Source: CAILUG01 sp038125665 (GTDB taxonomy: Bacteria > Pseudomonadota > Gammaproteobacteria > Pseudomonadales > Pseudohongiellaceae). Taken from it: DNA of 64,000 bases. Below are positions 9,113 to 18,466 of the stretch, piece by piece; position 1 is the stretch's first letter; each line of letters starts with the position of its first letter. A program made the translations under genes and the position numbers. Location of the stretch: the NCBI GenBank assembly GCA_038125665.1, contig JAYPEI010000004.1:62001-126000 (forward strand), written 5' to 3'. Under the pieces are notes generated by a model that saw only the letters and a program-made list of their open reading frames with translations, made no database searches and had not been told where the DNA came from.

Positions 9113-11566
9113 TTACAGTGCAGCCTGTTGAGGCAGGCTCTGTTGCTCTTTATTTTCTTGAGAAAGCTGCTCACGTTGACGAAATGCATCACTGATAATC
9201 ACTTGGTATAGCATACTACTAAAACTGCCCCCCTCGCTTTGAGTTTGACGGGCGATTTTTCTTACTAGCGGCATATCACTATAGTTCACTTCACGGCCAA
9301 GAGCGTAAGTTAGCAGATTTTGTACCATCGTCTGCACAAACATATCTTTACGTTCTAACAAAGCGTCAACTAAGTCGGATGCTCCATTGATGGGAGTACC
9401 ATCAGGAAGCACACCAGAGGTATCAATGGGTTGTAGATTGTCAGGGTCTACAGAGCGGAACTGTCCCACAGTATTAAAATTCTCCAAAGCCAGCCCAAGG
9501 GGATCCATCACACCATGGCAGGCAAAGCAGCTAGGGTTAGCCCGATGTTGCGCTAGACGTTCACGTACAGACTTAGCTGGACCTGCTCCATTTTCTGGGA
9601 ACGCTTCGACATTAGGTGGAGGTTCTGGCGGCGGAGTGCCAAGTAAATGTTCGAGAATCCAGGCACCTCGCAGCACTGGGGCCGTTCGGTTAGGGTTGGC
9701 TGTCAACATCAAAATAGCTCCTTTGCCGAGTAAACCACGACGATTAGGGTCTTCGAGATAAACTCTCCGCATCTGGCTACCTTTGATGTCGCCTATACCA
9801 TAATGCATCGCGAGACGTTCATTTAGGAATGTATAGTCAGCATCCAGGAGGCGGACAACAGATTCATCACTTCGAAGTATGGAATCTAAGAAAAAGTTGA
9901 GCTCCTCTTTGAACATTGGTCTTGGGTCCAAGCGACCACTGGCAAAGCGGAATGAGAAGCGATTGGGGTTGATTTCATCCAACTTAGCCAAGTTTAGCCA
10001 CTGACCTGAGAAATCTTTAATGAGTGCATCTGCACGAGGATCTGCCAACATACGCATTAGCTCGCCTCGAAGGACGTTGTCCTCCTTTAACTTCCCTGCG
10101 TTTGCAAGCTCTAAAAGTTGCTCGTCTGGGACAGAACTCCATAAGAAGAACGAAAGTCTGGAAGCAAGTTCAAAATCGTTAAGGGTGTAAACACCATTCT
10201 CGTTGGTATTTCCATCCTCTGCTCTGTAAATAAAATGTGGGCTAACAAGGATGGCGCTAATAGCATCTCTGATACTGCCTTCGAAATCGTTCCGCAGGCG
10301 ACTACTTTCATAGAAAGAAATGATAGGTTGCATATCTTCTACTGTAACAGGACGTCGGAAAGCTCTTGTAGCTAGGTCTTGGAGGATATCCTTGGCACAG
10401 TTGGTCTCTTCTGCGATTTCACGGGGGTAGCAAATGAAAATCTTCTCGCGGCTAGGGCTTTGGCTTATTCCATACACCTCCACAGGACCACGAATCTGTA
10501 AAGCGTTAATCTGAGGTATTCGCGCCTGGCCACCTTCTAGAACAGTTGAGCGTACACGCTCATCACTTTCAGCCATGCTGCGTTGAAGGAAAGTTATACT
10601 CACAGTGTGTTGCCCCGCACTAGCTTCGAAACGGACCTTCTTCAGACGTGCATTAATTTGAGCAACAGCATCGTCGAGAATTTGGTCTATCCATTTGTGG
10701 TCGGTTTCCCCACCGATGGTTGTGCGGTAGAACTCTTTACCATCAAGGAGAGCGATTAGTATATGGGCAAATTCCAGACGTGGAACTTCACGAGCAAGCG
10801 CCAAATCTCCGATATCAAGCTCATAAACACCGTCTGCCATAAAATTGTGTGTGATAGAAACACCACCACGTGTCCCAAATGGCATGCCTGGAACATGATG
10901 TTGTTGCGACCCTGTACCGTCTTGTCCGCCAGCAGGGAGAGAGATAATCATATCTGCCACTGAGCCATAAGTTTCCATCACAGGTATAGGTCGTGTATCT
11001 CCAACAGCATCATGAGCAATAGTGCGTGCAGCATTGAGATATTGGTCAATAAATGCGGGGGAAGTTTGCAAGGCTTCAGCGTTAACATCAAAACCATGCT
11101 TCAGGTTATCAGCAGGGAGCAATTTGGCTGCATCGATTTCCAGCCCAAGTAGGTCTCGAATTGCGTAGGTGTATTCACGACGATTTAATCTTCTCAAACC
11201 CACACGGCCAGGTGTTTGTTCTGCAGCATGTGCATCTAGAGTCATTTCCAACCAAGTAGCGGTTTCAGCTAACTGCTGGCTCTCTGGACGCTCTTCCCCG
11301 GGTGGTGGCATAAGACCCCCACGGAGTTTTTTGATTACTTTCTCAAAAGACTCTGCATTCTCTGGCACGCTCTCGGCAGATAATAGGTTAAGAGCAAGGC
11401 TACCAGCCCAATCTTCATCATTATGACACCCAAAACAGTACCGTTCCAAGGTAGCCCATTGGCTATGATCTGCCTCATCACCATTGGCTTGAGCACCTTG
11501 ACCGGAGAGAACAAAGGCACCTACCATACTGCTGACTAGTAAACTAAGCGACTTCTTTGTTGGCAT
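9113..11566 (-). CDS. DUF1592-family multidomain exported protein with haem-c-like motifs
   Basis: The 817-residue protein has a signal peptide (about 1-27) and a cytochrome-c-like CFGCH motif at 44-48. It then shows the series of domains known from planctomycete and gammaproteobacterial PSD1-type proteins: DUF1587 (about 123-187), DUF1595, DUF1592 (ASRLSFFLWSSVPDEQLLELA), DUF1588 (TAPVLRGAWILEHLLGTPPPPE-like, with a second CFACH motif) and DUF1585 near the C-terminus. It probably sits in the periplasm carrying one or two c-type haems. The function of the family is unknown; breakdown of polymers or redox chemistry has been proposed for relatives only by context. It is the first gene of the four-gene minus-strand module. 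Confidence 0.85.
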   Translation of the reverse strand: MPTKKSLSLLVSSMVGAFVLSGQGAQANGDEADHSQWATLERYCFGCHNDEDWAGSLALNLLSAESVPENAESFEKVIKKLRGGLMPPPGEERPESQQLAETATWLEMTLDAHAAEQTPGRVGLRRLNRREYTYAIRDLLGLEIDAAKLLPADNLKHGFDVNAEALQTSPAFIDQYLNAARTIAHDAVGDTRPIPVMETYGSVADMIISLPAGGQDGTGSQQHHVPGMPFGTRGGVSITHNFMADGVYELDIGDLALAREVPRLEFAHILIALLDGKEFYRTTIGGETDHKWIDQILDDAVAQINARLKKVRFEASAGQHTVSITFLQRSMAESDERVRSTVLEGGQARIPQINALQIRGPVEVYGISQSPSREKIFICYPREIAEETNCAKDILQDLATRAFRRPVTVEDMQPIISFYESSRLRNDFEGSIRDAISAILVSPHFIYRAEDGNTNENGVYTLNDFELASRLSFFLWSSVPDEQLLELANAGKLKEDNVLRGELMRMLADPRADALIKDFSGQWLNLAKLDEINPNRFSFRFASGRLDPRPMFKEELNFFLDSILRSDESVVRLLDADYTFLNERLAMHYGIGDIKGSQMRRVYLEDPNRRGLLGKGAILMLTANPNRTAPVLRGAWILEHLLGTPPPEPPPNVEAFPENGAGPAKSVRERLAQHRANPSCFACHGVMDPLGLALENFNTVGQFRSVDPDNLQPIDTSGVLPDGTPINGASDLVDALLERKDMFVQTMVQNLLTYALGREVNYSDMPLVRKIARQTQSEGGSFSSMLYQVIISDAFRQREQLSQENKEQQSLPQQAAL

Positions 11567-11834
11567 AAACAGGTTCCCTATTTACAAATTTTCTTGTCTT
11601 TCTACTCAAGCAGACAAGGCAGAATTTTTACCAATAATCGGGCTAAAGTATGCTAAAAAATAGGAAAAAACACTAGTTAATAGAGAGTTTTTCCTTTTAT
11701 TTTCACTTTGGAAACTTAAAAGGTTAAGTCGAGGTCAAACCAGGCACTACATAGGCAATTTTAGGGTAAAAAGCCTGAGAGTTTCATAGGTCTTACAGCT
11801 AGTTTAGCTGAGGCAAATGTACAGCTGCACGCTG

Positions 11835-13016
11835 CTACTCACATTTGGCAAGTAGACCTTTGAGATAAAAACCCTCAGGATAGCTGGCAGCTACTGGATG
11901 GTCTTGATCCTGAGCCATGCGATGCAGATAGAGTAATTGTCTATTTGCATCTAATGCGGCATCTGCCACAACCTTTCGGAATAAATCTTCACTCAGTAGT
12001 CCAGAGCAGCTAAATGTGGCAAGAAAGCCACCTGGACGGAGTAATTGAAGAGCCAGCATATTGATATCCTTATATCCTCTGCAAGCTCTTGTAACTTGTT
12101 GTTTTGATTCGGCGAATTTAGGCGGATCTAATATAATCAAATCGAAAAGACGACCTTGTTGTCGCCACTGCCTAAGCTGAGCAAAAACATCTGCGTTTAG
12201 TGTTGTACTAAGCTCCGTTGGTAGATTATTCAGGGCCAACTGACGCTGTAATAGGGACAGGGCAGGGCCAGAGCTGTCCACGCTTGTGACATGCTTGGCA
12301 CCCTGCAAGAGGCAGTGGACAGTGAAACCGCCGGTGTAACTAAAACAGTTGAGCACCTCTTTATCCCTAGCAAAACTAGCTACCAAGGCTCGAGAGGACC
12401 TTTGGTCAAGGTAAAAACCCGTCTTGTGGCCTTCTAATGGACTTACTAGAAACTTTGCCCCGAGTTCTGTGATACATATTTCTTCTGGAATTTCCCCATA
12501 GAGTATCTGTCTAACAGGTTCCAGTCCTTCTCGCTCACGAATGGCAACATCTGAACGCTCAAGAATACTGTGAGAGGGAAATAGTTTGCGAAGTGCCCAG
12601 ACAATTTTATCGCGATGTTTTTCCGCTCCAGCACTAAGTAACTGGCAAACTAAGAGTCCAGGATACAGATCGATAGTGACACCTGGTAGCCCATCATTTT
12701 CAGCGGCGACTAGACGAAAGGCGTCGGTATTTTGCTTAATAAGTTGGCGTGCAGTTAATGCATGTTGTATACGCCGCAAAAAAAATGTTTTGTCGATGAC
12801 CTCGTCAGCGGAAAACGACCACATCCGAACCCTTATGGTAGACTCCGGAGACCAAGACCCCAAGCCAAGTATTTTGCCTTCTGCGGAAAGAACAATGACA
12901 GTATCACCCGAATGCAGGCGACCTTGTGTACTTTTTATAGCGGAGGCAAATACCCAGGGGTGATGCCTTAGCAGGGATTTCTCCCTGCCAGTTTGCAGTA
13001 CCACAGTAGCGCTCAT
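11835..13016 (-). CDS. rlmI: 23S rRNA m5C1962 methyltransferase RlmI
   Basis: The 393-residue protein starts with a PUA RNA-binding domain (about 3-75) followed by an EEHAD-like linker and a Rossmann methyltransferase domain. Visible motifs are GHKTGFYLDQR (197-206), the SAM-binding NCFSYTGGF (223-231), the LDPPKFA catalytic motif (296-302) and the SCSG cysteine motif (336-339). A C-terminal DHP (372-374) follows. This arrangement and length match RlmI, which methylates C1962 of 23S rRNA (E. coli numbering). The gene starts 15 nt after the dioxygenase gene ends, so the two are probably co-transcribed although they share no obvious pathway. Confidence 0.93.
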   Translation of the reverse strand: MSATVVLQTGREKSLLRHHPWVFASAIKSTQGRLHSGDTVIVLSAEGKILGLGSWSPESTIRVRMWSFSADEVIDKTFFLRRIQHALTARQLIKQNTDAFRLVAAENDGLPGVTIDLYPGLLVCQLLSAGAEKHRDKIVWALRKLFPSHSILERSDVAIREREGLEPVRQILYGEIPEEICITELGAKFLVSPLEGHKTGFYLDQRSSRALVASFARDKEVLNCFSYTGGFTVHCLLQGAKHVTSVDSSGPALSLLQRQLALNNLPTELSTTLNADVFAQLRQWRQQGRLFDLIILDPPKFAESKQQVTRACRGYKDINMLALQLLRPGGFLATFSCSGLLSEDLFRKVVADAALDANRQLLYLHRMAQDQDHPVAASYPEGFYLKGLLAKCE

Positions 13017-13031
13017 CTTAAAGCTTGGCTC

Positions 13032-14324
13032 TTATTTTTGAGTGTTGTCCCAGTCAGTCTTGCCCTCTTCCTTGCCCGCAACAGAGTAGAGCACCTGTGC
13101 ATTACGAGTTTTTTGGAAATCGTCTAGGGACATACCTTTCATTGCTGCGTAAATATGCAGGTTAGTTGTTCCAACTACTGCACCGAGTTTTTCTAGCATG
13201 AAGAAGATCACACCATAGTGGATCATGCCTCGCCAGTCGCGGTTACGGACCAGGTTTTTTTCTTCCTCAGTCAGGCCAGCTTTGGTGAATTCCTCTTCAG
13301 GATCAGCCAAAAATGCTTGACGATGAGCAGGGTGAATGAGTTCGTGAAGAAACTTATTCAAACGATAGGCTTTCACAGAACGGGAAATTGTAAATGGATA
13401 AGTTCCCTCTAATTTCTCAATTCCTTCAAGCTCATGGCCGATACGTTTGAGGTAATCTGCATCACTTTCAGAGGTATTTTCTTGAGAACGCTCTTCAAAT
13501 ACTAGTGACGCGATAGGGGTCATAGATGGAAGGTAATAAGTTTGGTGAACTTGCTCTACTTGATCTGACAGTGCACCACGCATCATTAGCCACATGACCA
13601 CCTCAGCCCCTTCCATGCCACCGAGCTCTGCAAGTTCAGCGATTGTGTAATTTAATAAGCCTTCTGGGTCTGATCCCAGACGCTCCATAAATTCCATATC
13701 CCAAGGCGTGTTATTGAAACCACAACGCTCACCATGTACTTGGTGAGATAAGCCTCCAGTTCCAGCAATGGCCACTTTTATGTCTTTGGGAAATGTTTGT
13801 ATGGCACGTCGTAAAGCCTTACCTAGTTTATAACAGCGAGATGCATTGGGGCTTGGAGCCATCAGTACGCCAACTTGGAAAGGGATGATCTTTGTAGGCC
13901 AACCTTGCTTGTGCTCTGGAAACAGCAAAGACATAGGAGAGAAGCAGCCGTGATCAAGACCTTTGTCCTGAAAGTAGGATAAATCAAACTCATCAGCAAC
14001 CAAGCCGCAAGCTATGTGTTCTGCCAAGTCAGGGGCTCCTTGGAGGGGAGGAAGATCGCGAGCTCCACCCCCTTCATCAGCTACTGGGTAGCTTTCACCA
14101 ATTCCCAGTGCAAACTGAGAGTAATGATCCATAAAGAATGAGGTCATGTGATCATTAAAGATATAGAAAATCACATCTGGGGCTTCACGTTTTAGCCACT
14201 GCTGGACAGGTTCATATCCTTTGAAAATTGGTGCCCATACCGGGTCGTTCTGCTTATTGGTATCCACTGCAAAACCAATAGTAGGGGTATGTGAGGTGGC
14301 GAAACCGCCGACAATCTTAGCCAT
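13032..14324 (-). CDS. Gallate/protocatechuate 4,5-type extradiol dioxygenase, LigB-LigA fusion
   Basis: The N-terminal LigB-type domain has the Fe(II) ligands H12 (SHTPT), H59 (NDHM) and E241 (EGAEVV), with catalytic H194 in GLSHQ. These are the positions known for protocatechuate 4,5-dioxygenase. The C-terminal 130 residues (about 290-400) form the LigA domain (LNKFLHELIHPAHR, then WRGMIHYGVIFFMLEKL). A single-chain LigB-LigA enzyme of about 420-430 residues is the layout of gallate dioxygenase (GalA/DesB), which opens the ring of gallate in lignin-derived aromatic catabolism. Protocatechuate or a related catechol is possible. No other ring-cleavage pathway genes are near. GGGAG lies 7 nt before the ATG. 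Confidence 0.85.
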   Translation of the reverse strand: MAKIVGGFATSHTPTIGFAVDTNKQNDPVWAPIFKGYEPVQQWLKREAPDVIFYIFNDHMTSFFMDHYSQFALGIGESYPVADEGGGARDLPPLQGAPDLAEHIACGLVADEFDLSYFQDKGLDHGCFSPMSLLFPEHKQGWPTKIIPFQVGVLMAPSPNASRCYKLGKALRRAIQTFPKDIKVAIAGTGGLSHQVHGERCGFNNTPWDMEFMERLGSDPEGLLNYTIAELAELGGMEGAEVVMWLMMRGALSDQVEQVHQTYYLPSMTPIASLVFEERSQENTSESDADYLKRIGHELEGIEKLEGTYPFTISRSVKAYRLNKFLHELIHPAHRQAFLADPEEEFTKAGLTEEEKNLVRNRDWRGMIHYGVIFFMLEKLGAVVGTTNLHIYAAMKGMSLDDFQKTRNAQVLYSVAGKEEGKTDWDNTQK

Positions 14325-14670
14325 TATTGCTCCCTGAAGAGGTTTGTATTTAAGATTAACTAGTTAGTGAGCCGAAAGGCTGCCATAATAAGTGTCTAAA
14401 GAGCGAAAATACAGCTTCATGGGACGTTTTAGTTCAAATCAGCTATATATTCACCAAGAACCCGGCGAGAAGGCGGTGTTCTATTAGACGTTAATAGTTG
14501 TTAGTAAGTATTACTTTAGCCTGTAACACATATAATCGTAATGAACAGAACCATCATAGATAAATTGAGAATCTTTTATTATTATGTATTGGTGCGTATT
14601 AAGAAATAAAATCCTTTCTAAGTAAATTCATGACTTGAACAGGTACTTCTTAAAAAGAAAATGAGGCTAA
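14325..14670. other. Divergent intergenic region with an imperfect inverted repeat
   Basis: This region separates the dioxygenase gene (minus) from the Yip1 gene (plus). It should hold both promoters. An imperfect inverted repeat spans 14457-14482: the arms AGAACCCGGC and GCGGTGTTCT pair at 8 of 10 positions around GAGAAG. It could be an operator or a weak transcription stop. No RNA gene is seen. Confidence 0.4.
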
Positions 14671-15348
14671 ATGCAAAGCACTCTCACGGATATTTTTCTA
14701 TCTCCAAAACAAGCTTTTTTTTCCTTAAATAACAAACCACGCTTACTGTGGGTCTTGTTGTTGCAGTTGGCCCTACTTTGTAGTTTGAATGCAGGTTATT
14801 TTTTACTCAATGATAGTCAATTTATAGTTGATCAGATTGTTGGGCAGGCGTTATTAAGTCAGCCCAATGTTTCTGAGGCAGATATTCGTGCTAACTTGGA
14901 TAATGTACCCATGACACTGCTGATGAGTAGTTCGTTACTTGGCGTCATATTCATTGTGCCTATTACTTACTTAGCACAGTCACTTTATTTCTTAATTTTG
15001 GAAAAAATCTCGGGTGGATCACTAACGTTAAAGAGTTGTTATACTCTTATAGTGTGGTCATCTATGCCTGCTTTAATCAAAGTGATTGCGGGATGGATGA
15101 TGCTTGTTCTTAGTGGTGGTGATGGTGTATCACAAGCCGCTATCAATCCACTGAGTTTTGATAGCCTTCTGGGATTGAATTCAAAAAGTACTTTTTTTCA
15201 ACAGTTTGGACTAACTAGTCTATGGACTTTTGTATTGCTAGTGATGGGTTGGTATGAATTTAAGAAGTCATCATGGGCAGCAGCGTTGATGAGTGTTGGA
15301 ATTTTGCAATTAATAATAATCGTAATAACAGGTGTACTGCTGCCATGA
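14671..15348 (+). CDS. Yip1-family integral membrane protein
   Basis: The 225-residue protein has about five hydrophobic segments (near 25-48, 88-110, 125-152, 170-200 and 205-224). It begins with the DIFLSPKQAFFSL pattern common in bacterial Yip1/YIF1 family proteins. These are membrane proteins of unknown function, often next to ABC exporters. Its TGA stop overlaps the ATG of the next gene (ATGA at 15345-15348), so it is translationally coupled to the MacA-like adaptor. A role in assembly or substrate supply for that exporter is an inference from this coupling. Confidence 0.8.
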   Translation: MQSTLTDIFLSPKQAFFSLNNKPRLLWVLLLQLALLCSLNAGYFLLNDSQFIVDQIVGQALLSQPNVSEADIRANLDNVPMTLLMSSSLLGVIFIVPITYLAQSLYFLILEKISGGSLTLKSCYTLIVWSSMPALIKVIAGWMMLVLSGGDGVSQAAINPLSFDSLLGLNSKSTFFQQFGLTSLWTFVLLVMGWYEFKKSSWAAALMSVGILQLIIIVITGVLLP

Positions 15349-16523
15349 GGAAATTACTCATCTTAGGTGCCATAGTTATAGTACTTGCTATTGCCATCTT
15401 CCTACGGTTAAAGAATCTATCTCCTGTAGAAGAAATCTCTATTGAGTTAGCTACTAAGCAACTGGTGAAAAGTTCTGTACTTGCCTCTGGTAAGTTAAGC
15501 CACGAAGACGAAGTATTACTGAGTACTGAGGTAATAGGACGAGTTACGGCTCTTTATGTTGAGGAAGGGGATAGAGTCAATCAGGGCCAAGTTCTCTTAC
15601 AAATTGATGATGAACAACCCACGGCTCTTGTGCAGCAACAACGTGCATCTGTAGCCATGCAGAAAATTGCACTTGATTCATCAAAGTTACGGAGAGCAAA
15701 TATTCAGCTTTCTTGGGAGCGTAAGCAGCAGATGCATAATCGCGGTTTGCTTGAAGGAGGAGACAATGCTTTTGAAGCAGCTACTAATGAGTTAGAACTA
15801 GCAAAACTGGATGTCGACTCGCGTGCTGCATCGCTTGCTCAAGCAGAGGCATTTCTCGAGGAAGCCGAAAAGAATTTGCGCAAGACAAGAGTACTATCCC
15901 CTATTAATGGTGTAGTTACTTCCTTAGATATTAAAGTTGGCGAAATGGCAATTTCATCGACTACCAACATTCCAGGATCAGCTCTTATGACCATTGCAGA
16001 TCCTGCAAGTATCTATTCAGAAGTGAATGTTGATGAGGCCGACATCGCAAATATCCATCTAGGACAACGCGCGTCCATTGTTGCAATTGCTAATCAGGAG
16101 CAGCCGCTAGAGGGAGAGGTGCGTGAAATTGCCATCACCGCTAAACAGGAAACTGGATCACAGTCCCTCACTTTCGCGGTCGAACTTAATATCACTGAAA
16201 GAGGCACTGTGGAATTACGTCCGGGAATGTCTGTTAGGGCTGAGATCTTCACAAATAATGCTGAGCCTACATTGGCGGTTCCATTACAAGCGGTCCTTCT
16301 TGAGGAGAAAGGTGGTAGTTCAGCCAAAATCTATTATGTTTACACTTTGGAGAATGATGAAGTGGTCCGACATGATCTACGCCTTGGTAACTCTGATGAT
16401 GTCTACCAGATTGTGGTAGATGGAATCACCGAGGGAGCGCAAGTGATTACTGGTCCGGACCGTACATTAAGAAATTTGGAACCAGGTGATAAGGTAAAAA
16501 TTGCTGAATCAAAGGCTGGGTGA
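15345..16523 (+). CDS. MacA-like periplasmic adaptor of an ABC export system
   Basis: Starting at ATG 15345 the protein has a single N-terminal membrane anchor (LLILGAIVIVLAIAIF). A barrel-sandwich/lipoyl half follows (VIGRVTALYVEEGDRVNQGQ), then a long alpha-helical hairpin (about 95-185), the return lipoyl strand (ARVLSPINGVV-like) and beta-barrel domains. This is the membrane-fusion-protein architecture shared by MacA and RND adaptors. Because an ABC ATPase and a MacB-type permease follow directly, MacA-like function is the best reading: linking the inner-membrane ABC unit to an outer-membrane channel. No TolC-like gene lies nearby, so a channel from elsewhere would be needed. Confidence 0.9.
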   Translation: MRKLLILGAIVIVLAIAIFLRLKNLSPVEEISIELATKQLVKSSVLASGKLSHEDEVLLSTEVIGRVTALYVEEGDRVNQGQVLLQIDDEQPTALVQQQRASVAMQKIALDSSKLRRANIQLSWERKQQMHNRGLLEGGDNAFEAATNELELAKLDVDSRAASLAQAEAFLEEAEKNLRKTRVLSPINGVVTSLDIKVGEMAISSTTNIPGSALMTIADPASIYSEVNVDEADIANIHLGQRASIVAIANQEQPLEGEVREIAITAKQETGSQSLTFAVELNITERGTVELRPGMSVRAEIFTNNAEPTLAVPLQAVLLEEKGGSSAKIYYVYTLENDEVVRHDLRLGNSDDVYQIVVDGITEGAQVITGPDRTLRNLEPGDKVKIAESKAG

Positions 16524-16526
16524 GCT

Positions 16527-17234
16527 ATGGCCTTGCTCAGTCTTGATAGTCTGACAAAGGTATACAGCATGGGCCATCAAGAGTTACGTGCCCTGAATGC
16601 CGTTTCTTTAGAAATTCCAAGAGGTAGTTATGTCGCAATCACCGGAACCTCTGGTTCTGGTAAATCTACCATGCTCAATATACTTGGGTGTCTTGATAAA
16701 CCAAGCTCAGGTGTTTATGTGCTGAATAACACAGATGTTGGCACCCTCTCTGAAGATCGGCTTGCAGAAATACGCAATCACGAAATAGGTTTTATTTTCC
16801 AAAGTTTTAATCTCTTGCCCCGGGCTAGTGCACTAGAAAATGTTATGCAGCCCCTCGTTTATAGAGGCTGCTCAATGAAAGAGCGTAGACAGCTTGCAGA
16901 GGCCGCACTTGCTCGAGTGGGTTTAGGTAACAGGATAGATCATCTTCCAAATCAGTTGTCTGGAGGACAACGTCAACGCGTTGCCATTGCACGAGCTTTG
17001 GTGACAGAACCTTCGATTTTGTTAGCAGATGAACCGACAGGAAATCTAGACTCGCAGACTACTAAAGAAGTTATGTCCTTGTTTGATGAACTATATGCAC
17101 AAGGCCAGACAATCATCATTGTGACACATGAAGCCGAGATTGCTGCACATTGCGAACGTGTCATAAGGCTTGAAGATGGGTATATTGCAAGTGATAAAAA
17201 TAATAACAGATTGAGACCAAGTTATGATATTTGA
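16527..17234 (+). CDS. ABC transporter ATP-binding protein, MacB/LolD type
   Basis: The 235-residue ATPase shows Walker A GTSGSGKST (40-48), the signature LSGGQ (144-148), Walker B ILLADEP (164-170) and a switch histidine in VTHEAE. Its FNLLPRASALENVMQPL segment is typical of the MacB/LolD/FtsE group that powers mechanotransmission rather than ordinary substrate passage. In MacB the ATPase and permease are usually fused; here they are separate. It begins 3 nt after the adaptor stop, and its end overlaps the permease start by 11 bp, so the three genes form one operon. Confidence 0.95.
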   Translation: MALLSLDSLTKVYSMGHQELRALNAVSLEIPRGSYVAITGTSGSGKSTMLNILGCLDKPSSGVYVLNNTDVGTLSEDRLAEIRNHEIGFIFQSFNLLPRASALENVMQPLVYRGCSMKERRQLAEAALARVGLGNRIDHLPNQLSGGQRQRVAIARALVTEPSILLADEPTGNLDSQTTKEVMSLFDELYAQGQTIIIVTHEAEIAAHCERVIRLEDGYIASDKNNNRLRPSYDI

Positions 17235-18456
17235 GATGACTGAGAGTTTGCTTTCCGCGTTACGCTCAATACGTGCACATAGTCTGCGTTCTTTTCTTAC
17301 CACGTTAGGTATCATCATTGGGGTTGCTTCTGTGATTACGATGGTGGGGCTCATCCAAGGCTTTTCCTACATGCTAAATCAAGAGTTTCAGGGTCTTGGA
17401 TCAAACTCTTTCTCTGTACAGTCATACACATCAATGGAAGATCGTTTGCAAGGAAAAATTGCACGCATAACACCAGATGATGTCGAGCTAATTCAAAGTA
17501 GGATGAGTGATGTAGTGAGCTTGTCTCCAATCATGTATAACTCAAATGGAGCGTTAGCCCAAGTACGTTATCAAAGTCAAATCTCGCGTGGACAGATCAT
17601 GGGAACTGATCGTACCTATCAAGAAGTTGGTCAAGTATATTTGAAATATGGGCGTTTTCTGGGAGATGGCGATAACCTTACGCGTCGTAAAGTCGCAGTG
17701 ATTGGGGAGGATGTACGTTCTGATTTGTCTTTACCGGAGAATCCAGTGGGTGAATTTATCAGGTTAGGTTCTGAATGGGTAAGGATTGTAGGTATTGCTG
17801 AACCAAAAGGTCAGATATTTGGGCAGAGCCAGGACAATTTTGTATTGATTCCATTTAGTACCATGCAGTCCTTGATGGGCAACCAGACCAGACCAGATAT
17901 ATTCTTGCAAGTTTCCTTATTTGATGGAGTAGAACAACAAGCTATTAATCAACGCATCACAAACTTACTTCGTTTTTCTCACGGATTAGAGGGTGACGAT
18001 CCTAATGATTTTAGAGTACAGACATCTGAACAACTTACAGACTCATTTAATAATATTCTAGACACCATTACCCTTGTGATGGGAGGGGTTGTTGGTATCT
18101 CTCTACTAGTGGGGGGCATAGGTATTATGAATATTATGCTTGTTTCTGTTACAGAGCGAACTCGCGAGATAGGGATCTGCAAGGCGATAGGGGCGAAACG
18201 TCATCAGATTCTACTACAATTTCTGTTAGAAGCTTTGATTTTGTGTTTACTTGGAGGTTTAGCAGGTCTGACAATCGGCTATAGTTTGAGTGTTTTACTG
18301 TCTACATTGATCCCGGGTTTTCCCTCTGCCTATGTACCGATGTGGGCCATCTTGCTTTCATTTGGATTCAGTGCTGGTGTTGGTTTGATTTTTGGTATTG
18401 CTCCGGCGGCAAAAGCTGCTAACCTCGACCCTATACAGGCTCTGAGATACGAATAA
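17224..18456 (+). CDS. MacB/FtsX-family ABC permease
   Basis: The 410-residue permease has one N-terminal membrane helix (about 25-45) and a large periplasmic MacB_PCD domain (about 46-270). A C-terminal FtsX domain follows with three helices, containing the conserved GIGIMNIMLVSVTERTREIG stretch (about 297-316) and ending in AKAANLDPIQALRYE. This is the four-helix mechanotransmission fold of MacB. With the MacA-like adaptor it should export peptides, lipids or small toxic compounds from the periplasm through an outer-membrane channel. The substrate cannot be told. It overlaps the ATPase gene by 11 bp. Confidence 0.93.
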   Translation: MIFEMTESLLSALRSIRAHSLRSFLTTLGIIIGVASVITMVGLIQGFSYMLNQEFQGLGSNSFSVQSYTSMEDRLQGKIARITPDDVELIQSRMSDVVSLSPIMYNSNGALAQVRYQSQISRGQIMGTDRTYQEVGQVYLKYGRFLGDGDNLTRRKVAVIGEDVRSDLSLPENPVGEFIRLGSEWVRIVGIAEPKGQIFGQSQDNFVLIPFSTMQSLMGNQTRPDIFLQVSLFDGVEQQAINQRITNLLRFSHGLEGDDPNDFRVQTSEQLTDSFNNILDTITLVMGGVVGISLLVGGIGIMNIMLVSVTERTREIGICKAIGAKRHQILLQFLLEALILCLLGGLAGLTIGYSLSVLLSTLIPGFPSAYVPMWAILLSFGFSAGVGLIFGIAPAAKAANLDPIQALRYE

Positions 18457-18466
18457 GTGAAATAAA

